A DNA stretch of 64,000 nucleotides from DATJIG01 sp050260515 (GTDB taxonomy: Bacteria; Pseudomonadota; Alphaproteobacteria; SMXQ01). Below, in pieces: positions 17,343-26,098 of this stretch. The translations under genes and the position numbers were made by a program. The notes below the pieces were generated by a model. It did no database searches. It saw only the letters and a program-made list of their open reading frames with translations, and was not told where the DNA came from. Positions within the stretch are counted from its first letter, which is position 1. Each line of letters begins with the position of its first letter. The stretch covers positions 1 through 64,000 of the forward strand of contig JBLNCI010000002.1 of assembly GCA_050260515.1 (NCBI GenBank), in the 5' to 3' direction.

Positions 17343-17891
17343 ATGTCGAAAATTCCCCATCCCAGCCGCCGCCTGCTTCTCCGCGCCGGAGCAGGCGCGG
17401 TGGTTGCCGGTATCATGCGGCCCGCCCACGCGCTGGTGGCGACGGGCGCGGTGCGGTCCCTCGCCTTCGACAATCTCCACACCGGCGAGAAACTCGCCGT
17501 GGACTATTTCGTCGACGGTCGCTACGTGCCCGAAGCGCTGACCGCGGTGAACCGCGTTCTTCGCGACTTCCGTACCGGCGAGATCCATACGATGGAGCCG
17601 GCACTCCTCGACCTTCTGGTCGCGCTGCGCGCAAAGCTCGAAACCTCGCAGCCGCTGCACGTGATCTCCGGCTATCGCTCCCCGGCGACGAACGCAAAGC
17701 TCCACGAGGCGAGCTCGGGCGTCGCCTCGAACAGCCTTCATATGCGCGGCATGGCGATCGACCTCCGGGTGCCCGGATGCGCTCTGCCGGCAGTACGCCA
17801 GGCAGCGCTGTCGCTGCAGCGCGGCGGTGTCGGCTACTATCCGAGATCCGATTTCGTGCACGTCGACATCGGCCGCGTCCGCACCTGGTAA
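17343..17891 (+). CDS. DUF882 (YcbK-like, peptidase M15_2) Tat-exported protein
   Basis: A 182-residue protein with a twin-arginine signal (RRLLLRAGAGAVVAG) and then an M15_2-type fold. The zinc-site candidates are in SGYRSPATNAKLHEASSGVASNSLHMRGMAIDLRV (His and Asp) and DFVHVDIGRVRTW (the distal HVD). DUF882 proteins commonly sit next to YcbB-type L,D-transpeptidases, as here, and are thought to act on peptidoglycan. GAAGGGG lies upstream of the ATG. The pair therefore probably modifies the cell wall in the periplasm; activity is inferred from family and neighbour. Confidence 0.9.
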   Translation: MSKIPHPSRRLLLRAGAGAVVAGIMRPAHALVATGAVRSLAFDNLHTGEKLAVDYFVDGRYVPEALTAVNRVLRDFRTGEIHTMEPALLDLLVALRAKLETSQPLHVISGYRSPATNAKLHEASSGVASNSLHMRGMAIDLRVPGCALPAVRQAALSLQRGGVGYYPRSDFVHVDIGRVRTW

Positions 17892-17930
17892 CCGGGCCCC
17901 ATCCGGCCCACGCTTGGCGCCTGATCGAGG

Positions 17931-18350
17931 TCAGCGCAGCGGAACGATCACCGGCGGTCGGCCCGATCTGCACTGCACGAACGCGTTCTGGCGGAAGATG
18001 CGCCCGATCCATGCCGCGCGGCGGCGGGCGAGCGGGTACACCAGAATGCCCCTCTCACGCCAACGGCGGTCCTTCGCGATGCCGATCCCGTGCAGGACGG
18101 AGCATCCCAGCCGCGCCGTCATCGAGATCAGACGGATCTGCGCGCGGCGGTTCCGAGCCGGCGGGGTCGGGCGGCTTTCAGGATTGAACGCGCTGAGGTA
18201 TGCCGCCCCAAACACGTGTTGGCGCGCGAGCAATCGGTCGAGCGCGGCGCTGCGGCGATCCGGGACGAACCTGGTTCGGTGCCCCTGCTCCTCGATGATG
18301 TAGATCGTCTGCCGGTACGCATCGATGTAGCGCGCCGAGTGATGGAACAT
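17931..18350 (-). CDS. DUF3293 domain protein
   Basis: A 139-residue protein that fits the DUF3293 pattern: an N-terminal YIDAYRQTIYII strand region, GAAYLSAFNPESRPTPPARNRRAQIRL in the middle, and a C-terminal segment with WRERGILVYPLARRRAAWIGRIFRQNAFV. Function is unknown. The ATG at 18350 lies 8 bases past the stop of the upstream response regulator. Its only Shine-Dalgarno candidate (GGAGG on the minus strand at 18367-18363) is in one arm of a hairpin (CCCGGAGG...CCTCCGGG, 18351-18370), so translation may depend on ribosomes finishing the regulator gene. Confidence 0.75.
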   Translation of the reverse strand: MFHHSARYIDAYRQTIYIIEEQGHRTRFVPDRRSAALDRLLARQHVFGAAYLSAFNPESRPTPPARNRRAQIRLISMTARLGCSVLHGIGIAKDRRWRERGILVYPLARRRAAWIGRIFRQNAFVQCRSGRPPVIVPLR

Positions 18351-18358
18351 CCCGGAGG

Positions 18359-18799
18359 TCAGCCTCCGGGCAACGCCGCGCTGATCTCCTTCAGCAAGGC
18401 GGGCAGATCGAACGGCTTCTCGAGCATCGCGAACGGGCGCGCTGCTGCCGCGCGATGCCGCGTACTCTCATCGAGATGAGCCGACAGAAAGATCGAGCGT
18501 ATCCCGAACTTCTCGTAGATCTTGGTTGCGGCGTCGATGCCGTCGCTACCGTCGCGGAGACGAACGTCCATGAGCACGAGCGACGGACGGGTCGCGTCGG
18601 CCAGCCGTAACGCTTCCACCTCCTCTTTCGCGAGACGCACCACGTCGTAGCCGGCGGCGACCAGAATCCGCTCGAGATCGAGCGCGATCCAGATCTCATC
18701 CTCGACCAGGAGGATGCGCTTGCGCAGATCGTTGCCGGTTACCGCGGCGACGCGTTCGCGCCGCGGCATGCTCGGCGCCTCACTATCTGTGGCGGACAT
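18359..18799 (-). CDS. Receiver-domain response regulator
   Basis: A CheY-like single-domain regulator of about 146 residues. The acidic pair is in ILLVEDEIWIALDLERIL, the phospho-acceptor Asp in SLVLMDVRLRDGSDGID, the switch Ser in SIFLSAHLDE and the Lys in MLEKPFDLPALL. No output domain follows, so it probably relays phosphate or controls a kinase. ATG 18799 is preferred; an upstream in-frame start would add about 36 unlikely residues. It is close in pattern to the regulator at 18925-19437 and to the HWE kinase at 19589, so a small phosphorelay is likely. Confidence 0.87.
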   Translation of the reverse strand: MSATDSEAPSMPRRERVAAVTGNDLRKRILLVEDEIWIALDLERILVAAGYDVVRLAKEEVEALRLADATRPSLVLMDVRLRDGSDGIDAATKIYEKFGIRSIFLSAHLDESTRHRAAAARPFAMLEKPFDLPALLKEISAALPGG

Positions 18800-18924
18800 C
18801 GGGTACCGGGGTATCGTTGGGACCAATTGGGGGTAACACGGTGTCCGACCCGTGGCAAAGCCGATCGGCCCGCCTGACTGTGAGCATTTTGGTCGGAGAT
18901 GCTCCAATTAGGATTCGCAATACG

Positions 18925-19437
18925 TCACAGCCCCAACGCCGCTGTGACGACCTGCAGCAGATCCGCTGGCGGAACGGGCTTGTCGAGGATCGCAAGCGGG
19001 CGCGCGGATTCGGCACGGCGTCTCGTCGCCGCGTCGAGATGGCCCGACACGAACAGCGAGCGAATCCCGTACAGGTCGAGAATCCGTATCGCCGACTCGA
19101 TGCCGTCGCCGCCGGCCGCGAGACGGATGTCCATCAGCACCAAGGAAGGTGCGAGCTCGCCGGCGAGGCGGACTGCGCTGTCCCCGTCGCCTGCGAGTCC
19201 CACGACATCGAACCCTCCCCGCGCCAGGGTTTCCTGGAGCTCCATTGCGATCCAGGCCTCGTCCTCAATGACGAGGATTCGCCTCGACTGGTGTCGGCCA
19301 TGGCGGCCCCGCGCCTCATGTGAGGCCGGCCCGGAACCGGTATCGGCTTGGGAAAGCGCAACCCGATCAGGGTGATGCGCACGCACGCCACACGCGGGTC
19401 CTATCGGTCGGTTACGGCCACGTTCACCCACTGACAT
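18925..19437 (-). CDS. Receiver-domain response regulator
   Basis: A receiver domain (RRILVIEDEAWIAMELQETL, SLVLMDIRLAAGGDGIES, SLFVSGHLDAATRRR, ILDKPVPPADLLQVV) preceded by about 50 residues of low-complexity sequence if the start at 19437 is right. The true start may be closer to the domain but no internal ATG exists in frame. It shares the pattern DEAWIA/DEIWIA and the SxHLD motif with the regulator at 18359, so the two are paralogues. It is divergent from the PAS/HWE kinase at 19589. It is a probable partner of that kinase. Confidence 0.82.
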   Translation of the reverse strand: MSVGERGRNRPIGPACGVRAHHPDRVALSQADTGSGPASHEARGRHGRHQSRRILVIEDEAWIAMELQETLARGGFDVVGLAGDGDSAVRLAGELAPSLVLMDIRLAAGGDGIESAIRILDLYGIRSLFVSGHLDAATRRRAESARPLAILDKPVPPADLLQVVTAALGL

Positions 19438-19588
19438 ACGCCGCTCCGCCTCAGGAGTTGATTCTTGCCATCGATATGCTGCGGAAAATAATCGGCATTT
19501 GCGGTCATCCGTTCCATGGCGTCGCGGGAGATCGCGATTTTTCCTCCGCGACGTTCTTGCTTCATCCTCCCCGAGGAGACTGCGTTAC

Positions 19589-20983
19589 GTGAGCACCGTC
19601 GTTCCGCTTTCAGTCTCGCCCACCATCATCGACGAACGCCCGCAGTACATCGATGCGCTGCCGATGGCCGTCTATGCGTGCGACTCGGCCGGCGCGATCC
19701 GCTGGTACAACCGTCGCGCGGCAGCGCTTTGGGGTCGCGAGCCGCGCGTCGGCGTGGACTGCTACTGCGGGTCGCACCGGGTCTACGATCTCGACGGTCG
19801 CGAAATTCCGCTCGTCCAGGCGCCGATGGCGCGCGCGCTGCGCTCGCGGGAGGCCATCGACGGCGCTCAGGCGGTGATCGGCCGCCCCGACGGCTCGTCG
19901 TTCGTCGCGATGGTGCACATCCAGCCGGTGATCGACGACACCGGCCGTCTCGTGGGGGCGATCAACTGCTTTCACGAAACGACAACGCTATACGACGAGC
20001 ATAAGGCGGCCCACGGCCGCGCCGAGCACTATCGCGACCTCCTCGACGCGTTGCCCGCCGCCGTCTACACCACCGATGCGGAGGGCAGGATCACCGCCTT
20101 CAACCGCGCGGCGGTGGACCTGTGGGGGCGCGAGCCCGTGACCGGCGTCGACCGTTGGTGCGGGTCGTGGAAGCTGTTCTGGCCGGATGGCCGCCCGATG
20201 CCCCAGGGCGAATGCCCGATGTCGGTGGCGATCCGAGAGAACCGGGCCGTGCGCGGCATGGAAGCGATCGGCGAACGTCCCGATGGCTCCCGGTTCTGGT
20301 TCGTCCCTTATCCGACGCCGCTGCGGGATGACGACGGCAAGCTCGTCGGCGCCATCAACATGCTCGTCGACATCACGAATCGGAAGGCGAGCCAGGAGCG
20401 GATCGAGACGCTGTCGCGGGAGGTGAACCACCGCGCCAAGAACATGCTCGCGGTCATCCAGTCGATCGTCCGTCTCAGCACGACGGACCCGCACCGCGAG
20501 TTCGCCGATACACTGCTCGGGCGCATCACCGCGCTCGGCCGCGCCCACAGCCTGCTGTCGGAGAACCGCTGGGAGGGCGCGGATCTCGCCCGGCTGATCG
20601 AGGAGGAGCTCGCGCCGTTCCGCGAGGGCGCCGACGCCCGCGCCAGCATCGAGGGTCCTCACCTGGCGCTCGCGCCGTCGGCGGCTCAACCCCTGTCCAT
20701 CGCCGTTCACGAGCTCGCCACCAACGCCGCCAAATACGGGGCGCTGTCCGCCCCTGAGGGGCGGGTGTCGGTTCAATGGTCGCGCGAGCCGCATGGAACC
20801 GTCAGCCTGCGCTGGGCCGAAAGCGGCGGACCGCCGGTGACGCCGCCGAAGCGCCGGAACTTCGGCCTCAGCGTGATCAACATCGTGATCACCAGCCAGC
20901 TCGGCGGCACCGTGACGCTCGATTGGCGACGCGAGGGCCTCGTGTGCACGGCGGAAATCCCCGCCGCCGCGCTCGTGCATTGA
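19589..20983 (+). CDS. PAS-containing HWE/HisKA_2-type histidine kinase
   Basis: A soluble sensor kinase of about 464 residues. Two tandem PAS domains are evident: ALPMAVYACDSAGAIRWYNRRAAALWGREP, then ALPAAVYTTDAEGRITAFNRAAVDLWGREP. The dimerisation helix EVNHRAKNMLAVIQSIVRLS has the phosphorylatable His near residue 282. The HWE-type ATPase has HELATNAAKYGALS and a reduced G-box (NFGLSVINIVITSQLGG). The GTG start at 19589 is supported by GAGGAG. No membrane segment is present, so it senses a cytosolic signal (light, redox or a ligand bound by PAS). It is transcribed away from two receiver proteins. Confidence 0.92.
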   Translation: MSTVVPLSVSPTIIDERPQYIDALPMAVYACDSAGAIRWYNRRAAALWGREPRVGVDCYCGSHRVYDLDGREIPLVQAPMARALRSREAIDGAQAVIGRPDGSSFVAMVHIQPVIDDTGRLVGAINCFHETTTLYDEHKAAHGRAEHYRDLLDALPAAVYTTDAEGRITAFNRAAVDLWGREPVTGVDRWCGSWKLFWPDGRPMPQGECPMSVAIRENRAVRGMEAIGERPDGSRFWFVPYPTPLRDDDGKLVGAINMLVDITNRKASQERIETLSREVNHRAKNMLAVIQSIVRLSTTDPHREFADTLLGRITALGRAHSLLSENRWEGADLARLIEEELAPFREGADARASIEGPHLALAPSAAQPLSIAVHELATNAAKYGALSAPEGRVSVQWSREPHGTVSLRWAESGGPPVTPPKRRNFGLSVINIVITSQLGGTVTLDWRREGLVCTAEIPAAALVH

Positions 20984-20990
20984 GCCGCAG

Positions 20991-21932
20991 CTATCGGATG
21001 TAGCCGCGCTCGCGCCAGAACCGCTCGGCTGCTGCGTGAAGCGGAACGCCCATCGGCGCCTCCGGCGTGTCGCAGCACATGCGCTCGAGCGGCAGCGGGC
21101 CGTCGCCGTCCCACGGGATCAGGTGCCTGCGCGCCTCGAGCGCGGCGCAGATCTGCGACACCAGGGCATCGGGCGCATCCTCGCGCACGAACACCGCCCA
21201 GCCGCTGAAGTCGACCGCGATGACGTCGGACGGCAGCTCCGGGTAGGTCTTTTTCGGCAGTATGGACCGACGATACCCCATCGCCTCCATCCGCTGCGCG
21301 GCTGGCTCGGACAGCGACAGCACCCGCATACCGCTATGGATCGCCGGTGCCAGCCAGGACCGGATCGCCTCGTCGCACACGGCATTGGCGCCGCGCACGA
21401 TCGCCTCGGTCTTGGGAATACGCGGGCCCCCGTCGTACCGCACCTCGCCGCCCCAGCTCAGGAGTTGGTCGCGGCTGAAGCCGGACGCCTCCATCATGTG
21501 GTCGAAGACCATGTGCAGCGGGTGCTCGCGCTGGGCACGCATCGAGACTTTCAGTGGAAACCGCTTCGCGCCGATGTCCTCGAACGAGGCGAGCCCGCTG
21601 TCCGCGGTCGCCGCGCAGACGAAGACGTCCGGCGACGGAAGCACGCACACGGTCCGGACGGGCTGCGGCTGCGCAAAAGGGCCCTTCCCGCGGTATGCGA
21701 GCGTCAGCATCGCCGACGGGTTCACCATCGCCATCGTCGACTCGCCCAAGACGACCGCATCGATCGCATCGAGCGTGCTCGCCGAATCGAGGCGCACCGG
21801 CCATCCATGGCCGTGGTCGCTCAGCAGGACGCGTGTCTGCTTGAGCGGCTGATCGGCGGTCACGAGCTCGGCGGCCACCTCGAGCACGAGTCGGGAGCGG
21901 ATGGCAGGGGCGCGAATGCGCTCGACGCTCAT
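20991..21932 (-). CDS. TAXI-family TRAP-type solute-binding protein without signal peptide
   Basis: A 313-residue protein with TAXI/periplasmic-binding features: STLDAIDAVVLGESTMAMVNPSAML, FEDIGAKRFPLKVSMRAQREHPLHMVFDHMMEASGF and IVRGANAVCDEAIRSWL. Unlike typical TAXI receptors it starts directly with MSVERIRAPAIRSRLVLEVAAEL and has no export signal, so it may act in the cytosol or have been recruited to another role. AAAGG lies 7 bases before the ATG. It is divergent from the first TctC-like gene, so it may belong to the same catabolic region. Confidence 0.72.
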   Translation of the reverse strand: MSVERIRAPAIRSRLVLEVAAELVTADQPLKQTRVLLSDHGHGWPVRLDSASTLDAIDAVVLGESTMAMVNPSAMLTLAYRGKGPFAQPQPVRTVCVLPSPDVFVCAATADSGLASFEDIGAKRFPLKVSMRAQREHPLHMVFDHMMEASGFSRDQLLSWGGEVRYDGGPRIPKTEAIVRGANAVCDEAIRSWLAPAIHSGMRVLSLSEPAAQRMEAMGYRRSILPKKTYPELPSDVIAVDFSGWAVFVREDAPDALVSQICAALEARRHLIPWDGDGPLPLERMCCDTPEAPMGVPLHAAAERFWRERGYIR

Positions 21933-22085
21933 GGCGGAACCTTTCAACTGTCGGCGGAGACGGATTGCGGACGCATTATAGCGGCGGGCGTGAAGGCACC
22001 AAGGCAGTCCGCCAAACATCCGTTGCCGTCGCCCTGAAAGGGCCTATCATTCCCGCAAATACAAAAGTTAATCAGGGAGACTGGT

Positions 22086-23132
22086 ATGGGGTTCCGGGCC
22101 GCGCTCGCCGCGATCCTCATCTGCGCCGCCGCACCGGCCCTCGCCGCCGACGAGGACATCGCGAAATTCTACGGCGGGCTCCAGATGAAGATGATCATCC
22201 GCTCCGCGCCCGGCGGGTCCTACGACACGTACGGCCGTCTGCTCGCCCGCCACATTGGCCGACACCTTCCGGGAAACCCCGCCGTCGTCTCGGTCAACAT
22301 GCCGGGCGCGTCCGGCATCAAAGCCGCGAACTACGTTGCGGAGATCGCGCCCAAGGACGGATCCATCATCACCAACGTCAGCCTCGGATTCCCCATGTAC
22401 CAGGCCATGGGCCAGCTCAAGGCCGTGAAGACGGACATGCGCGACTTCAACTGGCTCGGCACCCTGAACGCCACGAACCAGGTCCTCGCTCTGTGGCACA
22501 ACGCGCCGGTGAAATCGCTCGACGACGCTAAGCGCGCGGAAGCGCTCGTCGGCGCCGCGACGCCGGAATCCACCGGGGCGCAACTGCCCCGCGCGTACAA
22601 CATCCTGCTCGGCACGAAGTTCAAGGTGGTCACCGGCTACGGCGACATCGCCGCCGTGCGCCTCGCCATCGAGCGCGGCGAGGTGGCGGGCCTCGGCTCC
22701 GACGGTTGGAGCGATCTCAAGACAGACTTCGGCGAGTTCGTGAAAAACAAGCAACTGAACGTCATTCTCCAGGTGGGACTCCACAAGGAGCACGATCTCC
22801 CCGACGTGCCGCTGCTCGTCGATCAGGCCAAGACGCCCGAGGATCGGGCCGTGCTCGAGTTCATCACCAAGAGCAACGCGTCGATCGGAAAGCCGTTCGC
22901 CACGTCGCCCGGCGTGCCTCCGGCGCGCGTCGCCGCGCTGCGTCGCGCGTTCGACGAGACGATGAAGGACCCCCAGCTCCTCGCCGAGGCGGACAAGATG
23001 CACATCGAGATCGAGCCCATCGATGGCGTCGGAATCCAGAAAATCGTCACCGATATCGTGACCACGCCCAAGCCGGTGATCGAGCGCGTGAAGAACGCGC
23101 TGGGCATCACCGCCGAGAGCTCGATCCAGTAG
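22086..23132 (+). CDS. TctC-like tripartite tricarboxylate transporter binding protein (paralogue 1)
   Basis: A periplasmic binding protein of 348 residues with a Sec signal (ALAAILICAAAPALAADE). The family core is APGGSYDTYGRLLARHIGRHLPGNPAVVSVNMPGASGIKAANYV near 38-81, followed by the ERGEVAGLGSDGW and SPGVPPARVAALRRAFDETMKDP blocks. TctC/Bug proteins capture carboxylates or amides for TctAB permeases. GGGAGA lies before the ATG. It is followed 10 bases later by an isochorismatase-like hydrolase, an arrangement that suggests the bound solute or its product is that enzyme's substrate. Confidence 0.9.
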   Translation: MGFRAALAAILICAAAPALAADEDIAKFYGGLQMKMIIRSAPGGSYDTYGRLLARHIGRHLPGNPAVVSVNMPGASGIKAANYVAEIAPKDGSIITNVSLGFPMYQAMGQLKAVKTDMRDFNWLGTLNATNQVLALWHNAPVKSLDDAKRAEALVGAATPESTGAQLPRAYNILLGTKFKVVTGYGDIAAVRLAIERGEVAGLGSDGWSDLKTDFGEFVKNKQLNVILQVGLHKEHDLPDVPLLVDQAKTPEDRAVLEFITKSNASIGKPFATSPGVPPARVAALRRAFDETMKDPQLLAEADKMHIEIEPIDGVGIQKIVTDIVTTPKPVIERVKNALGITAESSIQ

Positions 23133-23142
23133 CGAGGTGGGC

Positions 23143-23865
23143 ATGGACCGTCCGTTCGATCGCCACCTCAGCACACAGGATCGCGAGGTCCTGCGGACCT
23201 ACGGCTACGGCAACTGCGCCGGGGCCCAGAACCGGCCGGCGGTGCTCGTGGTCGACGTCAACTACACCTTCGTCGGCGAGAATCGCGAGCCCGTCACCGA
23301 AGCGATCAAGCGGCGCCGCAACGCCTGCGGGACGGCGGCGTGGGACGCGGTCGACGCGTTGCGGCCGCTGCTCGACGCCGCCCGCGCCAAGGGCCTGCCG
23401 GTGTTCTACACCACCGGCGACACGCGGCCCGACCTGCAGAAGCTCGGCGCGCCGCCGCTCAAGACATCGTCCCCACCCGCGACCGCGCCGGCGCGCAATC
23501 TCCGAGACGGCAACGAGATCGTCGAGGAGATCGCGCCGAAGCCGGGCGACATCGTCCTGCGCAAGACCAAGCCGAGCGCGTTCTTCGGGACGCCGCTCAT
23601 CAGTCAGCTCGTGGCGCTGCGCGTCGACAGCCTGTTCGTGACCGGCGGCGCGACCTCCGGCTGCGTGCGGGCCAGCGCGGTGGACGCCTTCAGCAACAAT
23701 TATCCGACGACCCTGGTGGCGGACTGCTGCTTCGACCGCTTCGAGGCGTCCCACGCGATGACCCTCTTCGATCTCGGCGCCAAGTACGTCGAGATAGCGT
23801 CGAGTGCCGAGGCGATCGCCCGGATCGAGGCGCTGCCGGACGGGCTCTTCGGAGGGCCCCGCTAG
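23143..23865 (+). CDS. Isochorismatase-superfamily cysteine hydrolase
   Basis: A 240-residue cytosolic hydrolase. The catalytic triad of the superfamily is readable as D38 (LVVDVNYTF), K143 (LRKTKPSAF, or K141) and C174 (GGATSGCVRAS), the last with its usual non-prolyl cis-peptide context. Relatives include N-carbamoylsarcosine amidase, nicotinamidase and biuret hydrolase; the substrate cannot be chosen from sequence. The nearby hydantoinase A/B genes make an N-carbamoyl amino acid amidase attractive. ATG 23143 with GAGGTG is chosen. It sits between two TctC-like genes on the same strand. Confidence 0.88.
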   Translation: MDRPFDRHLSTQDREVLRTYGYGNCAGAQNRPAVLVVDVNYTFVGENREPVTEAIKRRRNACGTAAWDAVDALRPLLDAARAKGLPVFYTTGDTRPDLQKLGAPPLKTSSPPATAPARNLRDGNEIVEEIAPKPGDIVLRKTKPSAFFGTPLISQLVALRVDSLFVTGGATSGCVRASAVDAFSNNYPTTLVADCCFDRFEASHAMTLFDLGAKYVEIASSAEAIARIEALPDGLFGGPR

Positions 23866-23925
23866 ACCAATCGATCGACGCGTGCGTCCAAACGATATCT
23901 CTCGCAAAGCTCAGGGGAGGCGTTC

Positions 23926-24963
23926 ATGCGGTCAAGGCGTTCCATCGTTGCATTCTCCACCGCCCTCGCTGCGGCGGCGGTGCTCGCATCCGGCGCGGCC
24001 CGCGCCGACGCGGTCGAGGACTTCTACAAGGGGCGGTCGGTCGATCTCGTCATCTCGACGACCACCGGCGGAGGCTACGACACCATCGCCCGGGTGCTGG
24101 CGCGCTACATGCCGGCCCACATCGCGGGGAACCCGAAGATCACGCCCAAAAACATGCCCGGCGCCGGGGGCATCAAGGCCGCGAACTACCTCGCCTCGGA
24201 AGGTCCGCGCGACGGCAGCATGTTCGCGACGATCCAGAACCCGGTCCCCTTCCAGCCGTTGCTCGGCGTCCAGCAGGCGATGTACGACGCCCGCAAGTTC
24301 AGTTGGATCGGCAGCGCCAACACCGAGATCGGCCTCGTCTTCGTCTGGCATACGTCGAAGGTGACGAAGTTCGAGGATCTGATGACCCGCGAGGTGACCG
24401 TCGCCGGCACCGGCGGCGGCTCGTCGACGGATTTCTACTATCGTCTGCTCAACGAGTTCGTCGGCACCAAGCTCAAGAGCATCACCGGCTATCCCGGCTC
24501 GACCGAGTCGTTCCTGGCGCTCGAGCGCGGCGAGGTCGAGGGCTTCTTCCTGTTCTGGTCGACGATGAAGTCGTCCTACGCGCAGCGGCTCGAGAAAAAG
24601 GAGATTCGCAACATCGCGCAGTTCTCGCTCGAAAAGAGTCCCGAGCTGCCGGACGTGCCGTTCGCCAACGACTACATCAAGGATCCGAAAAACAGGCAGG
24701 CGTTCGAGTTCGCGGTCGGCCCGCTCGCGATGGGGCGGCCCTACGTCGCGCCCGAAGGTCTGCCCGCCGATCGCCTCAAGGCGCTGCGCACGGCCTTCCT
24801 CGACACGCTTAAGGACCCGCAGTTCGTCGCCGAGGCCCACAAGCTGAAGCTCGACCTCAGCGGCATCAAGAGCGGCGAGGAGGTCTCCGATCTGGTCAAC
24901 CGCCTCTACGCGACCCCCAAGGACGTCGTCGCCAAGGTCGCCGAGATCACGAAGGGCATGTGA
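23926..24963 (+). CDS. TctC-like binding protein (paralogue 2)
   Basis: A 345-residue exported binding protein. The signal peptide ends near ASGAARADA, then comes VEDFYKGRSVDLVISTTTGGGYDTIARVLARYMPAHIAGNPKITPKNMPGAGGIKAANYL. The DAVEDFYKG opening after the signal is shared by most paralogues in this window and differs from classical Bug proteins. GGGAGGCG lies before the ATG. It is the last gene of the plus-strand trio and ends at a terminator shared with the oppositely oriented paralogue 3. Sequence outside the core differs from its neighbours, so it probably binds a different ligand. Confidence 0.9.
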   Translation: MRSRRSIVAFSTALAAAAVLASGAARADAVEDFYKGRSVDLVISTTTGGGYDTIARVLARYMPAHIAGNPKITPKNMPGAGGIKAANYLASEGPRDGSMFATIQNPVPFQPLLGVQQAMYDARKFSWIGSANTEIGLVFVWHTSKVTKFEDLMTREVTVAGTGGGSSTDFYYRLLNEFVGTKLKSITGYPGSTESFLALERGEVEGFFLFWSTMKSSYAQRLEKKEIRNIAQFSLEKSPELPDVPFANDYIKDPKNRQAFEFAVGPLAMGRPYVAPEGLPADRLKALRTAFLDTLKDPQFVAEAHKLKLDLSGIKSGEEVSDLVNRLYATPKDVVAKVAEITKGM

Positions 24964-24989
24964 TCCCCGGCGTCCGTCGTCCACAAACG

Positions 24990-25020
24990 AGAGGGGCTCC
25001 CGTGGGAGCCCCTCTTCTTA
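24990..25020. terminator. Bidirectional terminator
   Basis: AGAGGGGCTCCC (24990-25001) and GGGAGCCCCTCT (25004-25015) form a long GC-rich hairpin between convergent genes ending at 24963 and 25031. TCTTATTT follows on the plus strand. Confidence 0.75.
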
Positions 25021-25030
25021 TTTGGCAAGC

Positions 25031-26062
25031 CTACTTGTGTTCGATCGCCTTGCGCGCGACCTCGACCACATTGGGCGGCGACTGGTACATCTTCGCGACG
25101 ATGCCCTGCAGCTGCTCGCCGCTGACCGGCGACACCTCGAGCTGCTGCTTCTCCGCCTCGGCGAGGAAGCGCGGGTCCTTGAGCACCACATCGAACGCTC
25201 GCCGCAGCGCCGTCACCCGCGCCGTCGGCACGTGCGGTGGCGCCGCATAGGGCCGACCCATCGTCTGATTGCTCAGGATCAGCTCCAGCGCCTGGCGTTC
25301 GAGATCGTTGCGCGCAAGCTCGGTCACCAGCGCGGAATCCTTGAGCTCGGGCGGCTTGTGGGTCGCGAACAGCACCGGCACGACGAACTTCTTGTCGCGC
25401 ACCCACTCGGGGCGCGTCGCGACGGCCGCCGACCACGTCCACCCGCAGCGACCCTGGATCTCGCCGCGCTCGAGCGCCAGCGAGAGATCGTTGGCGCCGG
25501 GATAGCCCGTCACGATCTTGAAGTGGGCGCCGAGGAGATTGTTGAGGATCGTCGGGTACATGTCAGATTCGGAGCCGGCGGCGTTCGACCCGAACACCAG
25601 CGGGCGCGACATGAAATCCTCGACCGACTTGATGCCGACCGTGTGCCACACCGAGCACAGGCTGACCTCGCTGTTGGTGCTGCCGATCCAGTTGAGCTCG
25701 GTCGGGACGAAGTTGACTCCCTGCCGGCCGAGCAGGCGGTCCATCGGCACGCTGCGGGCGAACGTGCCGAACACGGTCCCGTCCTGCGGCGACACATGGA
25801 ACAGCTCGTTGACGAAGGCGAGGCTCGCCGCGCCGGGCCGGTTCTTGACGATGATCGTCGGCTTGCCGGGAATGTAGTCGCCGATGTAGTTCGCCATCAC
25901 CCGCGCATAGATGTCGTAGGTGCCGCCGGGTGGATATCCGACGCCGATCGTCACGGTCTTGCCGGCGTAGAATTGCTCGACGCTCTGGGCGGTCGCCGAG
26001 GCTCCGGCGATCGTCGAAGCGACGACGGCGATCGCGCCCGCGCGGATCATGAGGTTCGTCAT
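25031..26062 (-). CDS. TctC-like binding protein (paralogue 3)
   Basis: A 343-residue binding protein with a signal peptide (MTNLMIRAGAIAVVASTIAGASATAQS). The core is VEQFYAGKTVTIGVGYPPGGTYDIYARVMANYIGDYIPGKPTIIVKNRPGAASL, and the C-terminal PHVPTARVTALRRAFDVVLKDPRFLAEAEKQ block is intact. The start at 26062 is supported by AAGGAGATT; the frame extends further upstream but without family-like sequence. It is the last gene of the long minus-strand catabolic series, separated from paralogue 4 by a degraded fragment of yet another copy. Confidence 0.9.
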   Translation of the reverse strand: MTNLMIRAGAIAVVASTIAGASATAQSVEQFYAGKTVTIGVGYPPGGTYDIYARVMANYIGDYIPGKPTIIVKNRPGAASLAFVNELFHVSPQDGTVFGTFARSVPMDRLLGRQGVNFVPTELNWIGSTNSEVSLCSVWHTVGIKSVEDFMSRPLVFGSNAAGSESDMYPTILNNLLGAHFKIVTGYPGANDLSLALERGEIQGRCGWTWSAAVATRPEWVRDKKFVVPVLFATHKPPELKDSALVTELARNDLERQALELILSNQTMGRPYAAPPHVPTARVTALRRAFDVVLKDPRFLAEAEKQQLEVSPVSGEQLQGIVAKMYQSPPNVVEVARKAIEHK

Positions 26063-26098
26063 GCGTGCTGAATCTCCTTCCGCGCTTCTATAGTCGCG

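Noticed and set aside
19491..19515. GGAAC-N16-CGAT upstream of the regulator at 19437
   Set aside because: The -10 half is only a partial match to CGTT, so it was not called as an EcfG promoter.
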